DNA of 64,000 bases, taken from assembly GCA_030490835.1 (NCBI GenBank), contig CM059971.1:69706224-69770223 (forward strand), in the 5' to 3' direction. The notes beneath the pieces were generated by a model, which was not told the origin of the DNA, searched no databases, and saw only the letters and a program-made list of their open reading frames with translations. Both the position numbers and the translations under genes were made by a program. This DNA comes from Annona cherimola. Its lineage: Eukaryota > Streptophyta > Magnoliopsida > Magnoliales > Annonaceae. Below are positions 24,605 to 36,645 of the stretch, in pieces (within the stretch, counting starts at the first letter, position 1; every line of letters starts with the position of its first letter).

Positions 24605-25854
24605 CAATGTTTTAAAAACCGAACCGGGAACTGAACCGTTTTTATGTCCGGTTCAGGTCCAACCGGTTCAACCGTGGTTCGAACCGTTATGAACCGTGAT
24701 GTCAGCATGACATAATTATGATGTAATAATTATATTTAATTTATTTTAATTATTTTAAAATTAAATTAAATATATAAATTTTATGTAATATAAAAATTAC
24801 ACTTGTCATCAGCAATGAAGCCAGAAACGGTGAAGACGGGCACGGCAGTTAAACTTGGTTTCCTTGGGAGAAGTGCTGCCAGCAAATGAGATCTGATCGG
24901 TGGTGAGCGATGCTTCCTGTTTTAGAAGAAAGAGCTGCAGGTCGGTGATTGCATTGCTTGGTAGCTTACCGCAACCTGGAGTGTCCGCTGTTTGCTGAAA
25001 TCAATAGCAGGGCTGCAGATGGCTGAAATGTTAGGCTCCTACTTGGAACTGCTACTTAGACAGCTGCAGGAATAAATAGGAACCAAATAGTAAAAACAGG
25101 AGGGAGAAGGAAAAAGAGAAAGGAGAAAGAAGGGACTACCGTGAAGGGAGCACCAGCAATGGCGATGGAGAGCTCTGGCAAGAGAGTCGACGGCGACAGC
25201 AGGATTTTGGGCGGGAGAGGAGAGGGCGTACGAAATCGATTTGGGAACCGATGAGGACTGGCTCCAACTCACCTACACGACCTCTGTTTTAGAATGACTG
25301 TGTTCCGGAATTTCTGAGGACCGATGCTGCCGGAACCGATGAGGACGAAAATGGGTTTCTGTGTTTGCTGGAACCGATGCTGCCGGAACCGATGAAGACG
25401 AAAATGGGATTCTGTTCTGCTACGATCCTACGACGAAAATGGGTTTCTGTGTTTGCTGCCGGAACCGATGACGACGACCAGGCACTGCGACTGTTGCCGG
25501 ACGTCGATTCCGGCAGACTACGACCTGGATGCGCTGCAGCAGGTGGCCGACGGCGATGGTGGGTGAACTCTAGCTCGGCAAGAAACGAAGACGATGGGAG
25601 GAGCCGCGGGCGCGAAGTCGCGAACAGAATGAAATGCGACATTTTATTTATTTATTATTTATTAATTTTTAAATAAAAAAAAGGTGCGAACCGAGCCGCG
25701 GTCAGACCGGTTTTTACGGTCCAACCGCCAGGTTCACACGGTTCGAACGGTTTTCGTCAAAACTGAAGAACCGTAGCCGAACCGAACCGTTAAACGAACG
25801 GTTCACGGTTGGACCGGTCGGACCGGACGGTCCGGTCCGGTTTTTAAAACACTG
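24605..25854. mobile_element. Non-autonomous hAT-like element (1250 bp) with perfect 8-bp TSD
   Basis: Left end CAATGTTTTAAAAACCG; right end CGGTTTTTAAAACACTG, an inverted copy with one mismatch. TCCCAGAT flanks both ends (24597-24604 and 25855-25862). Both subterminal regions are crowded with CCGGTTC/GAACCG words. The interior from 25030 to 25680 is GC-rich and includes an imperfect repeat of 'GCTGCCGGAACCGATG..GACGAAAATGGG' (three copies, 25320-25480). ORFs of 77-117 codons occur on both strands there without recognisable domains; they may derive from a captured fragment. No transposase. Confidence 0.9.
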
Positions 25855-25862
25855 TCCCAGAT

Positions 25863-25966
25863 TCGATGTCTCTTCATAATCAGCATCTCTCACCAGCCGA
25901 TCTCAGCCCTCCATGTTTGGCACTCCACCTTCGGCTTCAGGTGAGAGTAGTTTTGGAGGTGGTTAA
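25863..25966. other. Short low-copy tract between two elements
   Basis: This 104-bp stretch continues the sequence interrupted at 24604 and ends where the MULE-like terminal repeat starts. Confidence 0.5.
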
Positions 25967-26984
25967 GGGTAAATTCCATTGATAACCACAACATTTGCGC
26001 ATTATTCCTTTCGTACTCGTAATATTTTAATAATTCCTCCGACGTCTATAATATTCTACCCCTACTTCCTCAAATGTCCACGCCTTCAGCTTCTGTCAGT
26101 TATGTTTTACTGGGAGAAAATTTTCCACCGTTTTTTTTAAATGGTGTAATTGCCCATACATCATCTGCTTCGGTTCTCTTCTTCCTCCGCCGACTCCCCC
26201 ATTCTCCATCTCTCTGCCTATTCCCCACGCTCGCCCCCCTCAACGTCTCCGCGTCTCTAACACCCAAAACAGCTTCAAGCTCTCCGACCGCAACCTTCAA
26301 GTCGCTGTCATGGATTGGACGGTGTTGGTCCTCCAGAAGCTAGGATTGCAAGGGGAATATGGGGAAAGGGAAAACAACGTTCTGACGATTCTGTTTTTTT
26401 TTTAATATGAAAACGGAAAGTGCGTCTTCTTCCCCAAATCGGTTGGTCGTCATTGCGATCTCATTTCACCCAACAGCAGCCGGACGGAAATACACTGCAT
26501 GTTATCGTGATTTAGCTTGCTGCCTATGAGGTGTTGTCGAACGGGGTGGAGTAGTAGAGCTGAGATGTCGGATTTAATGGAGTATTGCCAGCAATGGCCC
26601 TCGTTCATGTAGGAAATTGCCATGAAACGCAGGTCTGCATCATTGTTCTGGATTATTGCAATCGTTTCTAAAGAATCCGTCGAGACAAAGCTAACGCAAC
26701 AGATCTTGTGCAGCTTTGTGAGGGAGATCGAAATCCCCTTCTAAATCAAATTCATGGACCTCAATGTCATTCGCGTCATTGGAAGTGAAGCAGTAATCGT
26801 CAATTTGTCTACGACTATCTTCAACCGAACAAATAGCTCTAACCTGCTTTGCTCGCTAAGGCGCGTTTCTCTGAGGACAGCGATGTTCATGGACGCCGAG
26901 TGCAAACATATATTTTTTACCTCGATCATTCGATCGAAGCCATGCGGAACCGAATGAATTTACCATCACCGCAGTAATCACGAG

Positions 26985-27595
26985 CAGGGGTGCAACTTGG
27001 GCGGTTGGAGCCCAAACTCGCCTGCCGAAACTGATTTTCAACCGTATTTGCACTCACTCTTTTCGAATCCAAGCCCGATTTCTTATTTTGTATTTATTAT
27101 AAATGCATTATATTCATAATATTTAAACAATATTTTTTATATTTTGCATATTTATGTTATTTATATTTATATTTAAATACATGTTTAACATATTGTAATT
27201 ATATTGTAAATAAAATCTATTATTTTTATTTATTTTTTATTTTTTTTCTATAATTTACTTTTACAACTATTAATTTTATTCTTTTATCTTTTTATGTTAA
27301 ATTTTTCTAGAAATATTCTTTATATTACTATTTTTTATAAAAATTTGTAATTTCACTATATATTATTATGTTTACTTACATGATATGTTATTATTATATA
27401 TTAATATGAAATTATAAATTTATTATTCTTAAATAAAATGTAAATTTATCAGCATAAATTTTAACTCGAAACTCAATTCAAATCCAATTTTTCAAAAATA
27501 GAGTTATGGTTAAAATTAGGGTTCATGTTTTATAAATAAAGTTAGGTTTAGAATTAAAGTAAATTCGACTTTCGTAAGTTTAAGTTGCACTCCTG
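26985..27595. mobile_element. Short hAT-like element related to the autonomous hAT at 40.3-45.0 kb
   Basis: Left end CAGGGGTGCAACTTGGGC; right end GTTTAAGTTGCACTCCTG, its inverted copy. These termini are nearly those of the large hAT (TAGGGGTGCAACTTGGGC on its right side). The similarity continues inward: 'CTATTTTTGAAAAATTGGATTTGAATTGAGTTTCGAGTT' on the minus strand here resembles 40333-40380 there. The interior is AT-rich with no transposase. No clear 8-bp target duplication is visible. Confidence 0.75.
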
Positions 27596-27746
27596 CTCCT
27601 GGATGCCATTCGCGACCATGTGATCGAGCCTCCGAAACCTGACATCATAGGGAGGTGGTGCTCAAAGCTCCGATGCTGCCTTCTGCGCCAGAGCTCTTGC
27701 TTCAGACATCCTCCTTTGGCTTTCAACCTATCTCCCTCACTGTTGA

Positions 27747-28190
27747 GAAAATGGCAATGTTGGAAGCACTTCTTCCAGCACTACTGATGCGAATAAGCAG
27801 GGTGAGGGTTCAATCGAGAGGAAAAGTGGGAAGCAGAAACGGGAGATTCCGTCAAAAAAGGTTGTAGTTTCTCCATTTTCGGAAGGTTTAAATGAAGTGG
27901 GGAGTTGGCAATCAAGGCTTAGATCCAAGGATAGAAATGTTGGGACATCGATTAAGGGAAAGGAATCAACTGCGAAGAGAAAGCTTTTCCAAAGGTCAGA
28001 AGGAGGTAGAGAAGGCGATAGAATACGGACTGATGGGTTTGCAAGTTCCCTCGCCGTGGTTGCGCCACCTTCGTTCTGCCGGAATTTCGTTGACGGGAGA
28101 ACTACTCGTTGCTGCCGGAATCAATTGATGCAGCCGCTGCCAGACGGAAAAACAAAAAGGGGCAAACATGTCATTTCCTTATGCCCGTGA
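27747..28190 (+). pseudogene. Captured coding fragment inside the MULE-like element (unknown protein)
   Basis: A single frame stays open for 147 codons after a TGA at 27744-27746, and the first in-frame ATG is at 27897. The translation is hydrophilic and rich in Ser, Lys, Arg and Gly ('GSTSSSTTDANKQGEGS', 'SKKVVVSPFSEG', 'GKESTAKRKLFQRSEGG'). That is the style of a disordered nuclear or regulatory protein region. I do not recognise the family. It lies just inside the right terminal repeat, as expected of host sequence picked up by a Pack-MULE. It may also be chance openness in GC-rich DNA. No promoter is evident. Confidence 0.4.
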
Positions 28191-28464
28191 CGGGAGTTTA
28201 AGCTGACCGTGACAACATCGGCGTCAGAGGATTAAAGGTTAAGTTTTGTGGGCATAACAGGAATTATTAAAATATTATGAGTATGAAAAGAATAATGAGA
28301 AAATATTATGGGTATCATAGGAATTTATCCCGGTTTCGTTGGAAAAACAAAAAAAAGGCTAACATTTTGACCTTTTATTTTAAAGGTTCCTATGAAAATG
28401 GGATTGTGCCTTGTGAGAATTGTAAGAGGTGATTTCGGTGGAGATTTTATTATGGAATTTTTTT

Positions 28465-29629
28465 GGGATTTTCCCAAATATACCCATTACATTTAACCAT
28501 ATTTACAAATATGCCCACTACGTATCAGAAATCCCAAATATACCTATTACGTTTTGCCAAAATCCCAAATAAGCTCACGCCGTCAGTGACCGTTACGTTA
28601 AGTGACGGAACCGTTACACAGTGGCTAATAATTTTTCAGAAATGCCCAGATTACCCCTGGCGTAAGATTTTCCCAAATATACCCATTACGTTTAACAATT
28701 TTACAAATATGTCCACTACGTATCAGAAATCCCAAATATACCTACTACGTTTTGCCAAAATTCCAAATAAGCCCACGCCGTCAGTGACCGTTACGTTAAG
28801 TGACGGAACCGTTACACAGTGGCTAATAATTTTTCAGAAATGCCCAGATTACCCCTGGTGTCTGTGCTGTTGTATTTTTTATATTTTTTTCCGTTAGTTT
28901 CAAAAATGATAATTTTTTCCTTCCGTCTATGCTATTGTATGTTTGGTATTTTTTTCCAGTTAATTTCAAAAATGATAATTGCAGAAAGGATGCATTTCGT
29001 TCTTATTATAACTCATATATTCTCCTGTCATTCGTCCGTACATAGGTGATGAAAGGGGACAAAATGCATATGGGTTATAACAAGAACGAAATGCATCCTT
29101 TCTATAATTATCATTTTTGAAACAAACTAGAAAAAATACCAAAAATACAATAGCATAGACGGAAGGAAAAAATTATCATTTTTGAAACTAACGGAAAAAA
29201 ATATAAAAAATACAACAGCACAGACACCAGGGGTAATCTGGGCATTTCTGAAAAATTATTAGCCACTGTGTAACGGTTCCGTCACTTAACGTAACGGTCA
29301 CTGACGGCGTGGGCTTATTTGGGATTTTGGCAAAACGTAGTAGGTATATTTGGGATTTCTGATACGTAGTGGGCATATTTGTAAATATGGTTAAACGTAA
29401 TGGGTATATTTGGGAAAATCCCTATTATTTACGCCAGGGGTAATCTGGGCATTTCTGAAAAATTATTAGCCACTGTGTAACGGTTCCGTCACTTAACGTA
29501 ACGGTCACTGACGGCGTGGGCTTATTTGGGATTTTGGCAAAACGTAGTAGGTATATTTGGGATTTCTGATACGTAGTAGGCATATTTGTAAATATGGTTA
29601 AACGTAATGGGTGTATTTGGGAAAATCCT
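28465..29629. mobile_element. Foldback element with 0.58-kb inverted arms made of tandem units
   Basis: Each arm contains two copies of a roughly 200-bp unit (left at about 28465-28668 and 28669-28858; right at 29226-29425 and 29426-29629, inverted). The unit has 'TTTTCCCAAATATACCCATTACG', 'ACTACGTATCAGAAATCCC', 'GTCAGTGACCGTTACG' and 'AATTTTTCAGAAATGCCC'. The arms continue through 'CTGTGCTGTTGTATTTTTTATA' and 'GCAGAAAGGATGCATTTCGTTCTT' to a centre near 29045. Flanks AATTTTTTT (28456-28464) and AATTTTTTA (29630-29638) agree at 8 of 9 positions, fitting a 9-bp Mutator-type target duplication. The 144- and 62-codon ORFs within are repeat artefacts. Confidence 0.85.
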
Positions 29630-29821
29630 AATTTTTTAATATTTTCCTGTATAAATCATGACATCCAAATATTATAAAGAAGTATATTCACACCCTCATA
29701 TATGGAGGAAATTTTTCCTAAACCCCCATCACACAGGAGGAAATTGTAAAACCTCCACAATATGAGGGAAATTGTAAACACCCATTATAGAGAGACTAAA
29801 TTATAAAACTGCCACACATGA

Positions 29822-30418
29822 TAGGGGTGTTAACGGATTGGGTTGGAGCTTAATTATAATCCTAACTCATTTAAAATATCTCAACCCTAATCTGTTCATT
29901 AACTCATTTAAAAAACTTCAACCCTAACCCATTTAATAAATGGGTTGGTGGGTTGTTAACAGGTTGTATAGCAAATAACCTAAACGCCTAGACTCTAGTA
30001 GATAATGATCTCGCAGGGAGAAACGATAGGGTATTTTCGGCTTAAGAAAATGGAAATAGGGCAATAACGGGAAAATGAAATTATGGCGGCAGTAAAAAAA
30101 TAAAAATTAGGTGACTGGAGGAAGACTTAAAGAGGAAAAATAACCAATGAGTTTACATGTATATATATAACATTTTAATGAGTTAAGTGAGTTAAATGGG
30201 TTAAACAAATTAAACGGGTTAAGCAGGTTATATGGGTTAAATGGGTTACTAAACGGGTTAACGAGTTATAAAATCTTAGCGTAATCCATTTGTTTAATTA
30301 AATGGTTAAACGGGTTAGCGGATCATGACTCATTCATTCAAAAATCTCAACCCAAACCCATTTATAAACGGGTTGGACGAGCGGGTTAACGGGTTAACCA
30401 TGACCATTAACACCCCTA
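29822..30418 (+). mobile_element. Non-autonomous hAT-like element, family H3 (copy 1), perfect 8-bp TSD
   Basis: It is 597 bp from TAGGGGTGTTAACGG to CCATTAACACCCCTA. ACACATGA flanks both sides (29814-29821 and 30419-30426). Both subterminal regions are arrays of GGGTTAA / AACCCAT words. The middle (29990-30130) carries 'CGCCTAGACTCTAGTAGATAATGAT', which also occurs inverted in copy 2 at 60140-60170. No coding capacity. Confidence 0.9.
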
Positions 30419-30426
30419 ACACATGA

Positions 30427-30895
30427 TATGCAAGGCGGCAAGTATCAAATACACGACATCCGATGGGTAATCTAAGCGTGTTACCACAAGGTGTTGTGAC
30501 TTTTTATGGGATTTTTATTTCTTGAAAATGGAAAGATTCAAATTATTCAAATGGATAAATATATTTGATTTTCAAATGATTCAATGCTTCTGTTGTGAAT
30601 ACAAATTGTATCTTTTATATTTCAGAGCATCCACATCTCCTTCTCTCTCAGAGTCTAAGATTTTGTTTTTCACATAACAAGCAGGCAATTTTGCAAAAAA
30701 GGGCATCAGGCTTTTTGGGTTGGGTGTTGTTTACATCCACCTTAATAACCGAACCACTAGGAACAAATCTGTGGACCCCCTAGCGGGGGACAAATTTTCT
30801 ATACTCCCAACAAAGGGGAGACTCCAACACATGCATGCTATTAAGGAAGCCAGTGTCCATGACCAGCAAGCCATGATGTTAAACATTTTTTATTT
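30427..30895. other. Spacer
   Basis: Mixed-composition stretch with small ORFs on the plus strand (30595-30783, 30720-30953) lacking any recognised feature. Confidence 0.45.
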
Positions 30896-32633
30896 GGGTA
30901 ATTTGCAAATATGCCGCCATAGTTTGACGTTAATTGCAGATATGCCCTCATAGTTTCATGAATTGCATATTACTCCTACATAATTTTACCGAAATTATAT
31001 GTGTTCCCATGAGATGTCTTTGCCGTCAACAACTATTAATACGTGGGTTGAAAAATTATATAATGGCAAAAACTTCCCTATTGTAAAACTCGTCATGCAT
31101 GTGCACAAATTGAAATAGTCTACTGGACTATCAAAATTTTTTCATCTCCCTCCCTTGTGAAGGAGACGACCATGGCTGCTAAACCAAAGGATCGACCATC
31201 AATGGCTATCTAAATCAGGTCGGTGGCTGATTATGGACTGGTTGGCAATATTTCCTTGTTAGATTGTGTGGGTCGACCATCAGCTAGAACAATTAGAGAC
31301 GGGATTAATTTACAAAATTTGGGCGAAGCACAAATCATAAGTTGCTGCTAATTTTGAAGACATTTGAAGTTTTAAGTTGGGAAGTTGGTTGGTGAAAATA
31401 ATTTTCTGTCATGATTTAAATCAAGGTTGCTGGTGAGTTTGGAGAGGACGGAGAAGATGAGTTCGTCGGCGAGTTGGGAGACAATCAGAGAAAATGAATT
31501 CGTCAGCAAGTTGGGACACAACTGAAGAAGATGAATTTCGTTTATTGCAGCAGCACGACTCTTTTCTCCCAATTGCCATGAAAATCCAGACATCAATGAG
31601 TTGGGAGATAACCAGAGTAGCATGCATTGCTAACGCCAATTTCTGCTAGCAAAATTCGGAAAACCGGCCAATCCTCTCCAAATTTGGGAGCGACGGTTCA
31701 CTATTTTCTCTAAAACTTGTTCTAAGTTCCACCTCGATCCATCTTCCTAAGCATTGACCGACCCTAACCTAAATCCAATCACCCACTAATTAAGTAGCAG
31801 CAAAGACCCAACGAGCAGCTGCAAATCATGGCAGCCAATCCACATTTGTGGACGATGCAGACGATGAAGATGGGGCATACACTATCAACTAGAAGTGCAA
31901 CTCGATCTAGGTTCAGCTCAAACCCGGCTAGTCGAACCTGTGATTTAATACTGCTGAAACTATGTATATTTGAGCGCGAGCGCGATTTCCCAACCCGAGC
32001 CCGGACCGAATTGAAATCGTGCTCGGTTTCGAGTTAAGCTAAGCTCAAACCCAATTTAGGGAGAATTTTTTTCCATAATATATTATTTTATAAGCCATAT
32101 AAAATCTGTTTATATGCATTCGTTAAGTATTTGATATAATCTATTTATTAATGTAATATGAGGAAAATCGTTAGGAATCAAACAAAAATATTTCTAAATC
32201 TATTTTATATCTCATAAAGATCTTGTCTTGTTCCCCATATATATGATATTTATTTCTTACCACATATATAAGCATTATTCATCTTTAAGTCTAATTATAT
32301 AATATTATATCTGATTTTTTGTTGTGTTGTGACTTAAGAACCTATGTTGAATATTATAATTTGGTTATTTAAACTTAATACTTGTGGTTAGATGTTTATT
32401 CTATTTGAAATAAATCTGTTATATTATTATTTGACTTAATATTATGGTTGTTGGATAATTTTTTATTATAATTAACAGTATAAGATTTTTCTTATGATTG
32501 AATGTTAATGTTTATCTAAATGGGGTTGTGATATTAATTTTAAATTGCATAATAGAAAAAATATACCTCTTCATGCCCTCGTAATATTATATGTAATCAC
32601 GTCAAATTATGTAATCATATTTGCAAATTATCC
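30896..32633. mobile_element. Possible MULE-like element with about 70-bp inverted ends
   Basis: The left end GGGTAATTTGCAAATATGCCG is followed by 'AGTTTGACGTTAATTGCAGATATGCCCTCATAG'. The right end on the minus strand is GGATAATTTGCAAATATGATT, followed by 'AATTTGACGTGATTACATATAA...GAGGGCATGAAGAGG'. The arms therefore match in order with base changes. The interior holds GC-richer DNA (31130-32040), including short repeats 'GAGTTGGGAGA' near 31460-31620, without a recognised gene. No target duplication found. Confidence 0.5.
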
Positions 32634-32810
32634 AAATAAATATTATTAAATATATTGGATCGTCGTTGCTGGTTTGAAGGGATACGTGTATGTTACATAT
32701 TGTAATGAATAATATTTTATTGGATCATTAAGAATCATTTATCGACGGGAATGATGCTTTAGACCATTTAGACGTTAAAACTACCATTTAAAAATTCGTT
32801 TGACATAAAG

Positions 32811-33554
32811 AGCACGTTTGGATAACCTCATATCTTTTTAAACAAAACTTTTTATTCTCCATAACTATCCTATTTTTAATTATTTCTTCACATCTTCGTG
32901 TATAACTACCAAATGTTTTAATTATTTCTACACAACTGTCCTTCCAAATAAGCAATCTGTTTTAACTGTATTTTATTTATTCATCACCATTATTCCTATT
33001 GTATCACATTATTTTTCTCCAATTTAAAAACTTTTATACTAAAATTTTTTTATCTAAAACTTTTCATTCTTCGTAACTATCTTATTTTAAAATTATTTCT
33101 TCACGTCTTCCAATACAACTACTTTATTTTCTAATCATTTCTACACAACTACTCATATCATTAACCTATGTATTTTAATCTTATTTTATTTACACTTCAT
33201 TATTATCACGGTCATATCACATCATTTTTTTATTAATTTAATAACTTTTATACAAAAACTTTTCATTCAAAATTTTTATCACTTCCTATTGTTAAAAAAT
33301 AAAAATTTTCATCTAAAATTTTCACTCTCTACAATTACCTTACTTTTTAATTATTTATTCACATCTTTCTATAAAAATTACTTTATTTTTCAACTATTTC
33401 TACACAATTATTAGTACAACTAATCTATCTATTTTAAATTTATTCTCTTTATTCTTCATCGTTACCCATATCATATCACATCATTCTTTTCTTGTTTCAA
33501 AAACTTTTACATTAAAAATTTTTCAAAAAAAAATTTACCTCCCAGAACACACCC
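32811..33554 (+). mobile_element. Three Tourist-like MITE (family T) units in a row
   Basis: Units at about 32811-33052, 33053-33286 and 33287-33554 each repeat the family T interior ('CTAAAACTTTTCATTC', 'CATTTCTACACAACTA', 'ATATCACATCATT'). Only the outer ends keep terminus-like sequence (AGCACGTTTGGAT on the left, AGAACACACCC followed by TTA on the right). This suggests tandem or nested insertion followed by loss of internal ends. Confidence 0.65.
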
Positions 33555-35546
33555 TTAAAAATAGATAAAAAATTTATCACTTCTAGATGCATTCAGAATA
33601 AAAAATAAAAATTTAAAAAAAAAAAAAGAAAAAAAGAAATTCGGTTGAGAGCTGAACTGCGGCACGTTGGGTGTTGGGTCATTTCATTTAGACACTTCTG
33701 GAAAAGGCAGGTTCAGTGCGCTTCTCCCACTCTCACGTTTAAACTTTAAAGGCAAAATAAGCATCGAGATATTCTTGCAAAGTACTTCCACATCTAACAA
33801 TAATGCTCTGTTTGGCTACGCCTTTACATCCATCAATCGTGCGATCCAAGGAAGCTTGAATTCGACGCTTACTTAAGTCGCATGAGCCGTAGACATCCAT
33901 AATGAAAAGACAAAAATACCCACACAAAAAAAAAAAGATAAAACTCGTGAACTTTCCACGCTCACCAATTATCTTCTTTGGTCTTCTTTGGTCGAGTATA
34001 CATACTTTTTCCTTTTTTTCTTTTAACCGGGGTACACTTTACATTTAAACGTACAAGATTTGAAATTTTATATAGTCATTTGATTTTTTGTTGTTAAAAT
34101 CATTTTATTTTACATAATTTATTGATAAAAATTGGCCCATCATTTTTAATATTAATATCATTAAAAACGTTTTAATACTATTATACAGTATCTATTCTAA
34201 ATCTAATTTAATATATTTCCAAATAACTCAATATAGTTAAATCAAGTTCCGTCCAATTTGTTTTGAGTGTTTTATATATACATTATTTTAAAATTCAAAT
34301 AAATAAATTCCGAACATATATAGCTAGGAAATTAGGTAAATATTGACCTCTTTTACATTTTAACACTATAACTATTTTAGAAATAAATTTTATACATTGC
34401 GTGATTACTAATGCATAGTAAAAAGGTATTTTCATTACTAAATAATTCAATTTTCAAATTATTTCATGTACGTTTTGGTAATTTTATATACTTAAAAACA
34501 CTTTTAATATTTTTAGCCAAATACAACATTATTAGGGCAAACACTTTTCCAATAACATTGTTAAATGCTTAATAACTTTTTTAAAGCTCTGTTTTATCTA
34601 TATAAAAGTAATAGTTAAAAGAAATAAATATTTACTTACTCTTTCACAGAATTTAAAATTTATTGAAAAAGACTTTTCATGATTTCAATAACAATATTTA
34701 TTTACTTACTTTTTTACAGAATTTAAAATTTATTGAAAAATCATTTTCATGATTTCAATACAATATTTATTGATATGTAAGTAACATCTTTTATTAGTAA
34801 TTCTATTACTTTCTTTGTCCATTTTGGTCATTTTGTATGCCTATAAGCATTTTATCTTTTAGGACAAATACTAAAATATTTCCAAAAGTAATTTTTAAAT
34901 TGTAAACTCAAACACTTTTTAACTTTGTGTTATCATAATTTTTTATAAAAAATTTATTTGTAATTGGACTTTTTTAAAAAGTTGAAATTTAAAAGCTTAG
35001 CCAAACGTAGCCTAAGGCCTTGTTTGGGCAACTTTTGCATGGAAGCTTATTTGCGCGTAGCTAATTAGACTTGATGAATTCGAAGTTGCTAATCTTATTA
35101 CGCCTGCCTAATATAAACTTGTGTTAGTCAAGCTTGATATACTTTTTTTTAAAAAAAATTAATTCTTTATGAAATAGTATATTTAATACATATACTAAAT
35201 TCTACAATTTTAGAAAATTATTCTTATACTTATAATATTTTCTCCTAATTTTTTATATACCTTTAAAGTTTTATAAATTCTTTTCATACCAAAATATTTC
35301 ACCATAAACTTCTATCATACATGTGTTATTAACAATTATACAAATAACAATTATCTACCTATCTACCTCACTGAAAAAATGATTTTCATTCATCAAAAAT
35401 TTTTTGATTGAAATTATTCAATTATATGTATACTTCTTAATGATCATAAATCATCAATTTGTGACATTAAATGATTTAAGTAGGCCTATATTAGGGTTAA
35501 ATTATTTTCATTAGGAAATTTGGATAGGCAAAATAGTCTTTGCAGT
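33555..35546. other. AT-rich spacer with one short low-copy island
   Basis: The 33660-33930 island is less AT-rich; its minus strand holds a 62-codon ORF (33739-33927) with no known family. The rest (33990-35546) is AT-rich. A direct repeat 'ATTTACTTACT...ACAGAATTTAAAATTTATTGAAAAA' lies at 34630-34760. No gene recognised. Confidence 0.5.
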
Positions 35547-36645
35547 TATGGGTGCAAATTGGTACTAGGTCGATCCGAACCTATCCGACTTAGCCCGATT
35601 GCAAAACCAAACTTGGGTTTTATTTTTTAGAATTTTTTCAAAATAGACCTAGTTTTAACCCAACCCGGGAAAAATCGAAACCAATATCATGTTTGCATCA
35701 GTTTGATACCAAAACCTAATATACCTCCTTAATTTGTTAAAAGAATTATATTAGTTTATTCATTAACTATTTTAACTATAATTATAATAAAAGTTCTTCA
35801 ATGTAATCATTACCTAATTAAATTATGAAGCATTTATTCTAAAACATAAATATCATCTACACTTGTCCATAAAAAGTTGAATATATTGAATCTACGTCAA
35901 CTTAATGTGTAAATAACTACAAATATACCAACTCTTTAAAATTATTACATATATACCAATTAAATATGAGATATATAGTCGTACTTTTATTAAACTTGTT
36001 TGGATAATGATTTGATGTAATTCTATTTATTTTTCTTATCTTAATTATTGACGGTAAATTGATTTCGGGCGTGTTTGGTTGGACACAAAAATTATCAACC
36101 AAAACTTTTCAATCTCAAACTTTTCACTTTCCATAACTACCTTATTTTTTCATATTTTCCTATACAAACAGCTCTACTTTTCAATCATTTTCACACAACT
36201 ACCCATACAATTAACATATCTATTTTAATTTTATTCTCTTTACACTTCATCATTACTTATATCATATCATATTATTTTCTACCAACTTAACAACTTCTAC
36301 CCTGAAAATTTTTTATCAAAAAAGTTTTATCTCCAACCAAATACACCCTATTTATATGTAAATTATGAATAAATAAGTTATCATAATCAAAAGTATATTT
36401 GAAATTAGTTTGTACGAATGAAATAATGTTCAAAGAATTCTTTATTTCTATCGGTCGATTTCAACTTCTGTTAGTTTGAGAGTAATCCGAATTTCGACCC
36501 AAAACCAGGACCGAAACCAATGTCAACCTGAGTACCTGACTCAAACCTAGATTCTAATAATTAGATTTGGGTTCGTCTACACCCGGTAAGCTTAGGATTT
36601 AGGTACACCTAAATACGACAAAACCTGACTCGAGTTGCACCCTTG
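35547..36645 (+). mobile_element. Non-autonomous hAT-like element, family H4 (copy B), interrupted by a MITE
   Basis: It starts TATGGGTGCAAATTGG and ends CGAGTTGCACCCTTG. Its flanks TTTGCAGT and TTTACAAT agree at 6 of 8 positions. The sequence aligns with copies A and C, except for a Tourist-like MITE at 36067-36348 with some loss of H4 sequence next to it. No transposase. Confidence 0.75.
36067..36348 (+). mobile_element. Tourist-like MITE, family T, nested in H4 copy B
   Basis: It starts GGGCGTGTTTGGTTGG and ends CCAACCAAATACACCC, 282 bp, in the same orientation as the copy at 19136-19427. The interior matches the family throughout. The adjacent trinucleotides differ, so the target duplication is lost. 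Confidence 0.8.

Larger units (their letters stand above)
25967..28331. mobile_element. Pack-MULE-like element (about 2.4 kb)
   Basis: The left end (GGGTAAATTCCATTGATAACC) and the right end (on the minus strand, GGGATAAATTCCTATGATACC) are inverted repeats over roughly 100 bp. They share 'CATTATTC', 'TCGTACTCGTAATATTTTAATAATTCC' type sequence. Such long TIRs with a GC-rich interior are typical of Mutator-like elements that carry gene fragments. The interior (26060-28190) has ORFs of 60-97 codons on both strands but no MURA transposase. I could not find a convincing 9-bp target duplication. A hAT-like element is inserted inside at 26985-27595. Confidence 0.7.

Noticed and set aside
28463..28897. 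144-codon ORF with an internal protein repeat, and a 62-codon twin on the other strand
   Set aside because: It is the translation of the tandem units of the foldback element; the mirror ORF at 29188-29376 is the other arm.
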